In this document: positions 46,222 to 55,100 of the stretch, one piece after another
Layout of the letters: each line of letters begins with the position of its first letter
Position numbering within the stretch: the first letter of the stretch is position 1
Assembly (NCBI RefSeq): GCF_014274465.1
Contig: NZ_CP060394.1
Span: 2,852,001 to 2,916,000, forward strand
Length of the DNA: 64,000 nt
Direction: 5' to 3'
From: Alloacidobacterium dinghuense
GTDB lineage: Bacteria; Acidobacteriota; Terriglobia; Terriglobales; Acidobacteriaceae
Translations under genes and position numbers: made by a program
The notes under the pieces: generated by a model
Told to the model about the DNA's origin: nothing
The model's database searches: none
The model's input: the letters and a program-made list of their open reading frames with translations, nothing else

Positions 46222-46902
46222 ATGGCGAGACCAAAGACGGGCGAACGGCGGCGCGCGCGGCAACCACTGAAGATTGACCGCCTGCCCATCGAAGTACGCG
46301 ACAAGATTCAGGCGCTGCGCAGCAAGGGCAAGACGTGGCAGGAGATCGAAGAGCTGTCCGCGCTGCCCGTCGACAAAGGCGGCTTCGTAGCCTGGGATGC
46401 GCTTCCAACTCCCGTCCTCGAACTCTTTCCCGATCTGCGTCTGCCGCATACGAATCTGCATCGCTGGTACGATCTGCGCGTCGAGCAGGTGCAGGCGGAA
46501 GTGCTCAACCGCGCGCAGCAGGCGCGCAAAATCGCTGAGGCATTCGCCGCTGCGGATCTCGAAAACTCGAATGATGCGGTGATGAATGCCGCGCGGGATA
46601 TCATCTTCGGCCTTATGGAGCGCGCCGATGATGGCTCGCGCATGTATGCCTCGAAGGCTCTGCTTGCGCTCGCTGAGGTTGTCCAGGAAGCGCGCAAGAA
46701 CGATATCCGTGAACGCCAGGTGGCTGTTGATGAGCGCAAGCTGAAGGCTCTCGAAGCCCGCGAAGAATTGACGCGGCGCAAGCTCGAAGCGGAAACGGAG
46801 AAGGCGGCCAAGAAACTTTCGAAGGGGCAGCTCACTCCGGAGGATCTCGGGCGATTGGCCGAGCGCACGTTTGGCCTCAAGCCGGTGGCCACGCATGGCT
46901 AG
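46222..46902 (+). CDS. Small terminase subunit-like protein (Mu gp27 / DUF3486-like)
   Basis: The ATG at 46222 (GAGGAG site) gives 226 residues. A basic N-terminus and a helix-turn-helix region (IDRLPIEVRDKIQALRSKGKTWQEIEEL) are followed by long helices and a charged coiled coil (RQVAVDERKLKALEAREELT). Position directly before the large terminase and the N-terminal pattern match the Mu gp27 family, which recognises DNA for packaging. It overlaps the terminase gene by 8 bases. Confidence 0.7.
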   Translation: MARPKTGERRRARQPLKIDRLPIEVRDKIQALRSKGKTWQEIEELSALPVDKGGFVAWDALPTPVLELFPDLRLPHTNLHRWYDLRVEQVQAEVLNRAQQARKIAEAFAAADLENSNDAVMNAARDIIFGLMERADDGSRMYASKALLALAEVVQEARKNDIRERQVAVDERKLKALEAREELTRRKLEAETEKAAKKLSKGQLTPEDLGRLAERTFGLKPVATHG

Positions 46903-48358
46903 TGTTGCCGCGCTTCCCGCAGCGATGCCGCTGCGCCAGTATCAGGTCCGCTGGATCCAGGACGACTCGCGCTTCAAGATCGCGGTCAAATCTGCGCGTA
47001 TTGGTTTTTCGTTTGGCACCGGCCTCGAAGCCGTGCTCGATTGTCTGCATACGCCGAACGCGACATGGACGGTGCTGAGCGCCTCGAAGGCGCAGTCGGT
47101 CGAGTTCATCGAGACGTGCCATCGGCACATCGAGCTGATGTTCGGAACGGCCGAACTCTACCGCGATGAAGACTGGTATGACGAGCTGGGCAAGATCGAG
47201 GCCATTCAGCAGCGCATCACGTTCCCGGATGGATCGCGCCTCATTGCGCTCCCCGCAAACCCGCGCACGGCGCGCGGCTATCCCGGCAACGCGATCCTCG
47301 ATGAGTTTGCGCATCACGAAGACAGCTATGCAATCTGGGCGGCGATCACGCGTCAGGTAGCGCTCGGACACAAGGTCCGCGTGCTCTCGACTCCGAATGG
47401 CGAGCAGGGCAAGTTCTACGATCTCTGCAAAGAGCTGGGCCTGACGGACGGCGAGCCGGAGCACAACTTCGCTGTCGTCAAGGGCTGGTCGATCCATTGG
47501 ATCGACGTGAACATGGCGGTCGCAGACGGCTGCCCGATCGACATGCAGGAGATGCGCGACCTGATTAAAGACGACGACATCGTCAATCAGGAGTTCTATT
47601 GCATCTTCCTGAAGGCCGGCGGTTCATGGCTGCCGCTCGATCTCATCCAGCAGGCCGAAGACCAGGGCGCGACGCTCGAATGGCCCGGCGGGTATTCTCC
47701 GCGCGGCTCGCTCTTCGGCGGCATCGACGTAGGCCGCATTGGCGATCGCACTTCGTTCTGGCTCAAAGAGAAGATCGGCGACGTGCTCTGGACGCGCATG
47801 GTGCTCGCTCTCAGCAAGGTGCCATTTCAGAAGCAGGCGGAGATCCTCGAACCATACGTGAAGATGACGCTGCGCACGGCGATCGACTCCACCGGCATGG
47901 GCATTGCTCTCTATGATCTGCTCAATGTGAACAACAGCGGCCGCGTGATGGGCGTCAACTTCGCCGGATCCAGCCGCGTGCGCGACGAGCAAAAGAAAAG
48001 GCATCCGGCAACAAGCGGAGTCGCTGATGGCTCCGTGCGCATGAAGACTGATCTCGCGGTGAAGATCAAGCGGTCGCATGAAGGCTTGCGCGAGCGTATC
48101 CCTTACGATCTGCAAATCCGCGCCGAGCTGCAGGCGATCAAGCGCATTCCCACGGCGACTGGCGTCACCTTCGACGCGCCGAGGATCGAGCTGGAAACGG
48201 GCGTCGCCGGCGGGAAAAAGCAGAAGTCCTACGCGCACGCCGATCACTTCTGGGCGCATGCGCTGGCAACCTATGCCGCTGAGTCGGATGTCTGCGCGCT
48301 CGGCATACAGCTTCCGCAGACGCCCACTTCCTACTCAAGACTAGGAGGCTACCTCTGA
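46895..48358 (+). CDS. Large terminase subunit (Mu gp28-like)
   Basis: From the ATG at 46895, 487 residues. ATPase part: adenine-side RQYQVRWIQDD, a variant P-loop KSARIGFSFGT, Walker B AILDEFAH, and a coupling STPNGEQGKFYDL. Nuclease part: GGIDVGRIGDRTSFW, IDSTGMGIALYD and HADHFWAHALATY supply the metal-binding aspartates of the RNase-H-like domain. It packages DNA by headful cutting into host flanks in Mu-like phages. Confidence 0.87.
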   Translation: MASVAALPAAMPLRQYQVRWIQDDSRFKIAVKSARIGFSFGTGLEAVLDCLHTPNATWTVLSASKAQSVEFIETCHRHIELMFGTAELYRDEDWYDELGKIEAIQQRITFPDGSRLIALPANPRTARGYPGNAILDEFAHHEDSYAIWAAITRQVALGHKVRVLSTPNGEQGKFYDLCKELGLTDGEPEHNFAVVKGWSIHWIDVNMAVADGCPIDMQEMRDLIKDDDIVNQEFYCIFLKAGGSWLPLDLIQQAEDQGATLEWPGGYSPRGSLFGGIDVGRIGDRTSFWLKEKIGDVLWTRMVLALSKVPFQKQAEILEPYVKMTLRTAIDSTGMGIALYDLLNVNNSGRVMGVNFAGSSRVRDEQKKRHPATSGVADGSVRMKTDLAVKIKRSHEGLRERIPYDLQIRAELQAIKRIPTATGVTFDAPRIELETGVAGGKKQKSYAHADHFWAHALATYAAESDVCALGIQLPQTPTSYSRLGGYL

Positions 48359-49794
48359 TGGCCGATGACACCATTCCGCCGCTGCCGCCGAAGGGCGAGA
48401 TCGTTTCGCAGCAGGCTCTGTACGACACGCAGATCTCGCTCTACCGCAACTCGCTCGCCTTCGGCGGCATGCGCGATCCCAGCACGAACTGGGCGACGAT
48501 GGTCTACAACCATCCGCAGGCGATGCTGCTCTATCGCGAGCTGGAGGACAAGGACGAAGACGTTGCCAATGCGCTCGACAGCCTGCGGCTGAGCGTGCTG
48601 GAGCGCGATCCCAGCGTGACGCCTGGAGACGATTCGCAGCTCGCGCTCGACGCCGCCAACTTCATCCAGGACCAGCTGACGCAACTCGACTTTCATTCCG
48701 TGCTCGATTGCATCCTGGACGCGCCTGGTTATGGCTTCAGCGTGCAGGAGATGGTCTTCGATACGAGCATGGGGCAGGCGTCGATCGCGGAAATCAACGA
48801 TTGCCCGCAGGAGCTTTTCCTTTTCGGAGACCGCTATCAGCCTCAGATCGGGCAGCTGCAATTTCTTTCGCAGCCGTGGGCTTCAACCGGGCAGCCGGTT
48901 CCTGAAGAGAAGTTCATCGTCTTCACCTATCGCAAGCGTTCGCGCAACCGCATGGGGCGGCCGCTGCTCAAGTCCGTCTTCTGGCCGAGCTGGTTCAAGC
49001 GCAACATTCAACGCCTCTGGATGCAGTATGCGGAGAAAGGACCGGGCACCGCAGTCGTCTTCTACAACGACCCTGACAACGTAGCGGAGCGGCAGCAGGC
49101 TGTCGAGATCGCCCAGGCTATTGCCGACAACGTTGCGATCGCGGTGCCGCAGAGCTTCAAGTACGACCAGGAGCTGCTGAAGATCGCGCGCTCGCAGGAC
49201 CCCGCGGTGTATGAACATTTCTTCCAGGCGATGCAATATTCCATCGCGCGGAAGATCCTCGGCGAAACGCTCACCAGCTTCGGCAATGAAGGCGGAACGG
49301 GTTCGAGAGCGCAAGGTCAGACGCATGCGGACACCCTGGAGCAACGCACGATCGAGCTGTGCTTCGCGACTGCATCTGTCATCAACAAACAGTTCGTGCG
49401 CCCGTTGACGCTCTGGAACTTCGGTCCGGCTGCGCCCATGCCGAAGTGGGGATTCGATATCGGCGAAGAAGAAGACCAGGCAAAACGCCTCGTCGTGGAT
49501 TCAGGGCTGCAGAAGATGGGCAAGCAATTCACGGCCGGTTATGTGTCCAAGCGCTATGACGTGCCGTTAGCCGTGGGCGAAGAAGCGGATTCCGTGCTGG
49601 TTCCGAACGCCGCAGCGCCGCAGGTGAATCTCAACGACAACAGCGACAACGACGCATCGTTCGCCGAGAACAAGAAGGAGCTGCAGGAGTTCGACAAGCT
49701 CTTCGAGCAGTTGAAGGAAAGCGCCGATCCGCTGCTCGCAGAACGCACGCGCCACCTTGTATCGGCGGCTCATCCAGTCCAACAAAACGAGTGA
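48358..49794 (+). CDS. Portal protein (Mu gp29 / DUF935-like)
   Basis: 478 residues with YNHPQAMLLYRELEDKDEDV, PGYGFSVQEM, GRPLLKSVFWPSWFKRN and ILGETLTSFGNEGGTGSRA. The last of these, followed by ADTLEQRTIELCFATAS, is the hallmark end of DUF935 portal proteins. It forms the dodecameric DNA gate of the capsid. The start overlaps the terminase stop by one base. Confidence 0.88.
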   Translation: MADDTIPPLPPKGEIVSQQALYDTQISLYRNSLAFGGMRDPSTNWATMVYNHPQAMLLYRELEDKDEDVANALDSLRLSVLERDPSVTPGDDSQLALDAANFIQDQLTQLDFHSVLDCILDAPGYGFSVQEMVFDTSMGQASIAEINDCPQELFLFGDRYQPQIGQLQFLSQPWASTGQPVPEEKFIVFTYRKRSRNRMGRPLLKSVFWPSWFKRNIQRLWMQYAEKGPGTAVVFYNDPDNVAERQQAVEIAQAIADNVAIAVPQSFKYDQELLKIARSQDPAVYEHFFQAMQYSIARKILGETLTSFGNEGGTGSRAQGQTHADTLEQRTIELCFATASVINKQFVRPLTLWNFGPAAPMPKWGFDIGEEEDQAKRLVVDSGLQKMGKQFTAGYVSKRYDVPLAVGEEADSVLVPNAAAPQVNLNDNSDNDASFAENKKELQEFDKLFEQLKESADPLLAERTRHLVSAAHPVQQNE

Positions 49795-49804
49795 AAAGGA
49801 GACA

Positions 49805-50482
49805 ATGAAGCCTTACTACGAACGCGACGGAATCGTTCTGTTTAATGCTGACAGTCGCGAACTGCTGCCGGGCCTGAAAGCAGACCTGGTATGCACAGAC
49901 CCACCATACGGGATCGGCGTCGCAAGGCGCAGCTGGAACGGTGGACGAGGTAAAAAGCACTGCAGGTCCGGCATGATGCGAGGCAGAAAGCCGGTGCAGT
50001 GTAGGGATTATGGCGATTATGACTGGGATGACGCGCCACCATCACGATGGGTTTTTGATTTGCTGCGAGAGAATTCACGCTGGCAGATCATTTTCGGCGG
50101 GAACTATTTTCCGCTTCCGCCATCGCGCTGCTGGCTCGTTTGGGACAAGGACAATGGCGGAAACCAATTCGCCGATTGCGAGCTGGCCTGGACGAATTTT
50201 GAAAAGCCAGTGCGCAAGCTGAGATGGCGCTGGAACGGATTTCTTCAAGAGGACATGAAGAACAAAGAGGAACGAGTACATCGCGCGCAAAAGCCCTTGG
50301 AGGTGATGCGCTGGTGTATCCAGCATGCTCCGGAGGAATGCGGGACGATTCTCGACCCCTTCGCAGGCTCAGGAACAACGCTGCTGGCAGCGCGCACGCT
50401 CGGGCGTAAGGCCATCGGCATTGAGCGCGAAGAGGCATTCTGCGAGACGGCCGCGAAGCGGCTGGAGCTGGCAGTAGCGTGA
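49805..50482 (+). CDS. DNA methyltransferase (DPPY type)
   Basis: The ATG at 49805 with AAGGAG upstream gives 225 residues. D32-P-P-Y precedes D184-P-F-A-G-S-G, the order of beta-class N6-adenine / N4-cytosine methyltransferases. The central part (WQIIFGGNYFPLPPSR, WLVWDK) matches phage-borne solitary enzymes. No restriction gene accompanies it, so it probably protects phage DNA from host restriction. It is unusual in lying between portal and gpF-like genes, and its stop overlaps the next GTG (GTGA). Confidence 0.85.
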   Translation: MKPYYERDGIVLFNADSRELLPGLKADLVCTDPPYGIGVARRSWNGGRGKKHCRSGMMRGRKPVQCRDYGDYDWDDAPPSRWVFDLLRENSRWQIIFGGNYFPLPPSRCWLVWDKDNGGNQFADCELAWTNFEKPVRKLRWRWNGFLQEDMKNKEERVHRAQKPLEVMRWCIQHAPEECGTILDPFAGSGTTLLAARTLGRKAIGIEREEAFCETAAKRLELAVA

Positions 50483-51303
50483 AAATCACCATCCACCACG
50501 GCGTCACGCGCGATAACGCATTTGTTCCGCGCATGGGCGAGCTGCTTGCACGCAAGCTCGCCAGCGCCGATATGCTCGGCCGCCTGCAGATCGTGCGCCA
50601 TGCTTACGCGAAGACGAAAAAGCAATTGCCCTTGAGCGCTGCTGGATCGCATGTGAAGTTCGACGAAGGCGACGTGGATCTCGGCATCGGCTTCGACGTG
50701 GGCGGCAACGACGCGGCCGATTACGTCTCGCGGCTTACTCCTGTCACCAAGCAGGTCTTCGACGGTCTCACCTCGCAGTACCGCAAAGATGCGTTCACTC
50801 TCGCAGCCACGAGCGACGTGCGCCTGGTGCAGAAGGTGCAAGCCGCGCTCGCGGACATCGCCAGCAAGGGCGGCACGGCCAGCGATTTCCGCGCAGCAGC
50901 GAATAAGATCGCCGACGACGCCGGTGTCACTGAGCTGAACGCGTTCACGCTCGACACCGCATATAACACCGCGATGCAGAAGGCATACAGCTCCGGACGC
51001 CTGGTGCAGATGCGCGAGCCGCACATGATGGAAGCACTGCCGTTCTGGCAGTATTGGACGGTCGGCGATCTGCGCGTGCGGCCTGAACATGCGGTGCTCG
51101 ACGGCTTCTGCGCGCATGCCATTGACCCGGTGTGGCTGAAGATTTATCCTCCATCTGGATTCAACTGCCGCTGTTCAGTTGTGCCGATCCCCGCCGAGGA
51201 AGCACCGAAGGACAGCGACCAGGGCGGACTGGAACGCTTGCCAGCATTGGCGATGGTGCTGGTTCCGCAGCAAGGATTCACGTCGCTCCTCCACGCAATA
51301 TAA
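50479..51303 (+). CDS. Minor head protein (Mu gpF-like, phage head morphogenesis)
   Basis: 274 residues. The conserved C-terminal segment WTVGDLRVRPEHAVLDG, with IYPPSGFNCRCSVVP, is diagnostic of the SPP1 gp7 / Mu gpF head-morphogenesis family. It is a minor capsid component around the portal. GTG start overlapping the methyltransferase stop. Confidence 0.87.
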   Translation: MKITIHHGVTRDNAFVPRMGELLARKLASADMLGRLQIVRHAYAKTKKQLPLSAAGSHVKFDEGDVDLGIGFDVGGNDAADYVSRLTPVTKQVFDGLTSQYRKDAFTLAATSDVRLVQKVQAALADIASKGGTASDFRAAANKIADDAGVTELNAFTLDTAYNTAMQKAYSSGRLVQMREPHMMEALPFWQYWTVGDLRVRPEHAVLDGFCAHAIDPVWLKIYPPSGFNCRCSVVPIPAEEAPKDSDQGGLERLPALAMVLVPQQGFTSLLHAI

Positions 51304-51309
51304 GTATTT

Positions 51310-51344
51310 CTTCCGCATTTACCGCGTGATCCGCGCGTGCCGCA
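51310..51344 (+). repeat. 35-bp late-unit element, copy 2
   Basis: Matches 42742-42776 at 29 of 35 positions without gaps. It lies in the 74-base gap between the gpF-like stop and the protease GTG, suggesting a control site for the capsid transcription unit. Confidence 0.6.
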
Positions 51345-51377
51345 CGATGCTCTGATTCCGCGCTTTACATTCGTTTC

Positions 51378-52700
51378 GTGGCCGAACTCACGAAGACAGT
51401 CGACGGCAACCCGCTTCCTGCAAGCAAGTTCGCTTATGTGGGCGATGCGCAGAATATCGCCACATGGCATCTGCCGATCGATAAAGACCACATCGAGTCC
51501 GCGCTGAAGATGTTCGGGCATGAGAAGCATGTGCCGGAAGGCGCGATGACAGCGACGGCGAAGAAGATCGCGGCCGCCGCAAAAGACGCGGGCCTCGACA
51601 CGAAGAACTTCACGGACACCTACCTCAAGACTTCCGAGCATGGTGAAGCGCAGTCTCCCTGGATTGAAATCTTCCGCGCCGGCGATTACCGTGCCCAGGG
51701 CAAGAGCGTCATCACGCGCAGCGACCTGGAGCGAGTGATTCGCAATTACGATCCGACCTACCACGAAGCGCCGGTGTGCGTTGGGCACCCCAAAGACAAC
51801 CTGCCCGCGTATGGCTGGATTGATCGTCTCGCGCTCGATGGCGACGTGCTGCTCGCCAGGGAAAAGCAGGTAGATCCCAAATTCAATGAGGCCCGCCAGG
51901 CTGGGCGTTATAAGAAGCGATCTGCCGCGTTTTACCAGGACGCTGCAGGCAATGTCGCCGGGCTGCGGCATGTCGCATATCTCGGCGCGCAGCCGCCCGA
52001 AGTGAAGGGTCTTCAGGACGTGCAATTCAACGACAGTGGCCGGACGTTCATCGTCTTCGGCGAGGAGGAATCTGTGGCAGACGAAAAAACTATGGAGGAG
52101 CGCCTGAAGGCGTTCTTCTCTGAGCTGTTCGGCAGAAAGACGGAAGGCGCAACCTTCAGCGAGGCCGATGTGAAGCGCATTGCCGGCGAAGCCGTTACGG
52201 CCGCCACGCAGCCGCTCACGACGAAGATCACGCAGCTTGAAACCGATCTCAAGAGCCAGGGCACGGCTTTCTCCGAGCGCGAGCAGAAGATCGCGGGCGC
52301 GGAAGTCGCGCAGCGCGGCGTCGATGCGATCACCCGCCTGAAGTCTGCGGGCAAGTGGATTCCGGCTTACGAGAAGATGGGCCTCGGCCTGGTCTTCGGC
52401 GAGCTGGCGAAGACATCCGCGACTGTCGAGTTTGGCGAGGGCGATGCGAAGAAGCAGGTTGCGCCGCTGCAGCTGCTGGTCGAGTTTCTGGAGGGCTTGC
52501 CGAAGATTGTGCCCGGTGGCACGAACTTTACTGGCGTGACCGTGGTTGCAGGCGGGAAGGGCGCAGGCGATCCGCTTACGGATGCGGCCCGCGCGCGGCA
52601 GAAGGAAAAGAACATCACCTTCTCCGAGGCGCTTGACCAGGTTGCGCAGGAGAATCCGGAGCTGACCAGGCCGGGCGCTGCCGCTGCAGGCGCTGTCTAG
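51378..52700 (+). CDS. Head maturation protease with fused scaffold (Mu gpI-like)
   Basis: 440 residues. The N-terminal half (IEIFRAGDYRAQGKSVITRS, VCVGHPKDNLPAYGWIDRL, RYKKRSAAFYQDAAG) follows the Mu I-protein pattern, with the histidine of VGHP and the serine of KKRSAAF as likely catalytic residues. The C-terminal half is a charged helical scaffold (ITQLETDLKSQGTAFSEREQ). In Mu, the scaffold Z is also made from an internal start; an equivalent start exists here (52074). The GTG at 51378 lacks a clear ribosome site. Confidence 0.8.
   Translation: MAELTKTVDGNPLPASKFAYVGDAQNIATWHLPIDKDHIESALKMFGHEKHVPEGAMTATAKKIAAAAKDAGLDTKNFTDTYLKTSEHGEAQSPWIEIFRAGDYRAQGKSVITRSDLERVIRNYDPTYHEAPVCVGHPKDNLPAYGWIDRLALDGDVLLAREKQVDPKFNEARQAGRYKKRSAAFYQDAAGNVAGLRHVAYLGAQPPEVKGLQDVQFNDSGRTFIVFGEEESVADEKTMEERLKAFFSELFGRKTEGATFSEADVKRIAGEAVTAATQPLTTKITQLETDLKSQGTAFSEREQKIAGAEVAQRGVDAITRLKSAGKWIPAYEKMGLGLVFGELAKTSATVEFGEGDAKKQVAPLQLLVEFLEGLPKIVPGGTNFTGVTVVAGGKGAGDPLTDAARARQKEKNITFSEALDQVAQENPELTRPGAAAAGAV
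52074..52700 (+). CDS. Scaffold protein from internal in-frame GTG (Mu gpZ-like)
   Basis: Within the protease gene, GAGGAGG (52062-52068) lies about 6 bases before an in-frame GTG at 52074. Translation from it gives 208 residues starting MADEKTMEERLKAFF: the scaffold half without the protease. Mu makes its scaffold from the same nested arrangement. The ribosome site here is better than that of the full-length gene. Confidence 0.6.
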   Translation: MADEKTMEERLKAFFSELFGRKTEGATFSEADVKRIAGEAVTAATQPLTTKITQLETDLKSQGTAFSEREQKIAGAEVAQRGVDAITRLKSAGKWIPAYEKMGLGLVFGELAKTSATVEFGEGDAKKQVAPLQLLVEFLEGLPKIVPGGTNFTGVTVVAGGKGAGDPLTDAARARQKEKNITFSEALDQVAQENPELTRPGAAAAGAV

Positions 52701-52771
52701 CGCCCCGCAGCAAATCTTGCCGGTGACACGTCCGCCGGCTAACGAAGTCTCGAACGCGAGGAGCTGAAGCG

Positions 52772-53173
52772 ATGACGAACATCAATGTCGAACTGAAAGG
52801 CCCGAAGGGGCCGCAGATCAAAGAGAGCCTGCTGCCCACGGCGCTGCCGACGGCGCGTGGCCTGGCTGTGACCTACGGCTCGGATGCATACCACTGCGCG
52901 ATTGCAGGGGTGGCCGGCGAGGCCATCTCCGGCATCGTCGAGGAAGATGCGGTTTCCCTGCTGCTTCCTGTTGCTGTGGTCCAGCACGGGCAGACGGTGG
53001 CGCAGATCGGCGCGGCAGTTACGGCTGGGCAGTTGCTGGCGACGAACGCGACCGGCCAGCTGATTCCGGCCGTGAGCACCAACACGATCGTGGCCCGCGC
53101 GCTGGAGAGCGGCACGAACGCAGGCGACTTCATCTGCGTGCTGGTGGTGGATGGGGGCGCGGTTCATCCCTAG
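52772..53173 (+). CDS. Head decoration-like protein, 133 aa
   Basis: AGGAG precedes the ATG. The small beta-rich protein (AIAGVAGEAISGIVEEDAVS, QTVAQIGAAVTAGQLLATNA, VARALESGTNAGDFICVLV) resembles capsid decoration/cement proteins and lies directly before the major capsid gene. Family assignment is by pattern and context. Confidence 0.6.
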   Translation: MTNINVELKGPKGPQIKESLLPTALPTARGLAVTYGSDAYHCAIAGVAGEAISGIVEEDAVSLLLPVAVVQHGQTVAQIGAAVTAGQLLATNATGQLIPAVSTNTIVARALESGTNAGDFICVLVVDGGAVHP

Positions 53174-53287
53174 TTGATCTGGGGCGCGAAAGCACGGACG
53201 CAACGGGTACAGCTACCTAAATCCGCCGAGTCCGCTGCAATTAACGCTCCGTAAGTTTTAACCCCGCGAGGGCAGGAGGAACGATAG

Positions 53288-54337
53288 ATGGGTGCATTTG
53301 TACCTACAATGCCGGCCGGAACACTGAACGTTGCGCTCAGCAACTTCGCCAAAGAGTTCCGCAACAATGCCCTGGTGGGCGAGCGGTTTGCGCCGCGCGT
53401 TCCCGTGGCGCGTCAGAGCTACCAGTACGTGATCTGGAATCGCGACAACATGCGCGTGCCCGGATCGACGCTGCGTGCGCCTGGTGACAAACCCGGAAGC
53501 GTGCGGCGCGATTACTCGACTGCGCCGTACATGTGCCAATCGCATGCGCTCGATGGCTCGGTCCCGTTCGAGTCGGAAGCATACGGTCTCGGCCTGGGCT
53601 TCTCCACCAAGAAGCAGCTCACGCAGCAATTGATCGACGTCATCAATCTCGATCGCGAAGTTCGCATCGCGAACCTGTTGCTGAATACCACCAACTTTCC
53701 GAACGGGGTCACGCTCTCGGGCACGTCGATGTGGGACGCTTATCCGTCCACGCCTGAGACGGGCACGGACGGCTCGCATCCGATCGTTGTCGTAGATGCC
53801 TACAAGGCGATTCTGCGGCAGGCCGGCATCCAGGACTCGCAGATGTGCCTGCTGCTGAGCGATCCGGTGTTCGTGAAGCTGCGCAACCACCCGGACCTGA
53901 TCGACCGCTTCAAGTTCACCAACCCGCAGGGAGCGATCAGTCTCAATCAGCTCAGCTCGGCCTTCGGTGTCGAGGTGATCGTGGCCAGCGCCATCCAGCT
54001 CGACAAGGGCAACAACGCCAGCTGGGTGTGGGGCAACAACGCGCTGCTCGCATACACGCAGGCCGCGCCCACAATGGACGACGTATCGTGCGCCAAGACC
54101 TTTGTCTGGGCGGGCGGCAACGACGGCCAGGGTGGCACGATTCCTGGTCCGATGAACACGGTCGATGGTTACGGCGTGCTGGAGTGGATCGATCCGCACC
54201 AGTCGGCCAAGAAGTACTGGGCCTCGGTGGACTGGTACTACGGCCTGCAGGTGACCGCAGTCGAGACGGCGATCCCGATCCTCAACGCAGTGGCCGCGCC
54301 GACGATGGGCGCGATCCCGAGCGACGTAGAAGGATAA
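53288..54337 (+). CDS. Major capsid protein
   Basis: 349 residues with a strong GGAGGA site 7 bases before the ATG. KEFRNNALVGERFAPRVPV, FSTKKQLTQQLIDVINLDRE and LNQLSSAFGVEVIVASAIQL, then a Trp-rich end (AKKYWASVDWYYGLQV), match HK97-fold major capsid proteins of long-tailed phages. It does not look like Mu gpT itself. High expression is suggested by the ribosome site and by the terminator straight after it (54355-54384). Confidence 0.82.
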   Translation: MGAFVPTMPAGTLNVALSNFAKEFRNNALVGERFAPRVPVARQSYQYVIWNRDNMRVPGSTLRAPGDKPGSVRRDYSTAPYMCQSHALDGSVPFESEAYGLGLGFSTKKQLTQQLIDVINLDREVRIANLLLNTTNFPNGVTLSGTSMWDAYPSTPETGTDGSHPIVVVDAYKAILRQAGIQDSQMCLLLSDPVFVKLRNHPDLIDRFKFTNPQGAISLNQLSSAFGVEVIVASAIQLDKGNNASWVWGNNALLAYTQAAPTMDDVSCAKTFVWAGGNDGQGGTIPGPMNTVDGYGVLEWIDPHQSAKKYWASVDWYYGLQVTAVETAIPILNAVAAPTMGAIPSDVEG

Positions 54338-54354
54338 CGCCAAGCGAATAACCT

Positions 54355-54384
54355 GGGCGCGCTTTGACTGAGGCGCGCCTTTTT
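54355..54384 (+). terminator. Terminator after the capsid gene
   Basis: GGCGCGC (54356-54362) and GCGCGCC (54373-54379) form a 7-bp GC stem followed by TTTTT (54380-54384), 18 bases after the capsid stop. Confidence 0.75.
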
Positions 54385-54412
54385 CATAGGCACAGCAAAC
54401 GGGAGGAACGAC

Positions 54413-54604
54413 ATGGCGAAGGCCAAGGCAGCAGATCAATCGACGAAGAAGTACCGCGTGAAGCAGCCGCTCCGTCACAACCTGAAGCACTATGGCGCTG
54501 GCAGCATCGTTGAGCTGTCCGCAGATGAGGCGAAGACGCTGATCGAACGCGGCGTGGTCGCGAAGAACGCAGCCGACGTCGAGGCAGAAGCAAAGGCCGA
54601 GTAA
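54413..54604 (+). CDS. Small phage structural-region protein, 63 aa
   Basis: A good GGAGGAA site precedes the ATG. Basic N-terminus (KKYRVKQPLRHNLKHYGAGS) and an acidic Ala-rich end (VEAEAKAE). In Mu-like genomes a comparable small gene (gp35 position) lies between capsid and gp36. Function unknown. Confidence 0.55.
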   Translation: MAKAKAADQSTKKYRVKQPLRHNLKHYGAGSIVELSADEAKTLIERGVVAKNAADVEAEAKAE

Positions 54605-54636
54605 TCGGCCTCGCCGCCTGTTGATACCGGAGAGCT

Positions 54637-55098
54637 ATGGCATACGCGGTACAATCCGATCTCGTTCCCCTGCGCCTTACGCAGAAGGACGTGACCGAGC
54701 TGACCGTCGACGTTCCCAGCGGGAACCCGGCGACCGACGCAGCCACGACCGCATCCCTCGTATCGGCCGTGCTCGAAGAGGCGTCTGGACGCGTAGACAG
54801 CTACTGCCGCGCTAGGTATGTCACGCCGCTGCAGCAGAGCGACGATGTGAAGTCCTTGACGCTCGACATCGCTGTGTATCTGCTCTTCAGCCGCCGGCGC
54901 GAGACGCGCATCACCGATACGGTGCAGCAGCGTTTCAACCAGGCGATCGCGTTCCTGAAAGACATCGCGACCGCCAAGGCATCGCTCGATCAGCCTGCGA
55001 CTTCGCAGACGCCACAGACTTCAATCGCCGGTCCGGAGATCTCCGAAAAGGACTGCCGCCTGCGCTTCAGAGACCACAACCTCGAAGGGTTCGTCTAA
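54637..55098 (+). CDS. Head-tail connector protein (Mu gp36 / DUF1320-like)
   Basis: 153 residues: MAYAVQSDLVPLRLTQKDVTEL, EEASGRVDSYCRARYVTPL and AVYLLFSRR. The SGRVDSYCRxRY motif is typical of DUF1320 connectors, the Mu gp36 family, which join portal and tail. Confidence 0.82.
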   Translation: MAYAVQSDLVPLRLTQKDVTELTVDVPSGNPATDAATTASLVSAVLEEASGRVDSYCRARYVTPLQQSDDVKSLTLDIAVYLLFSRRRETRITDTVQQRFNQAIAFLKDIATAKASLDQPATSQTPQTSIAGPEISEKDCRLRFRDHNLEGFV

Positions 55099-55100
55099 CC

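Noticed and set aside
45769-46896. 375-codon minus-strand frame across the lysis/terminase border
   Set aside because: Crosses several well-supported plus-strand phage genes and shows no motif.
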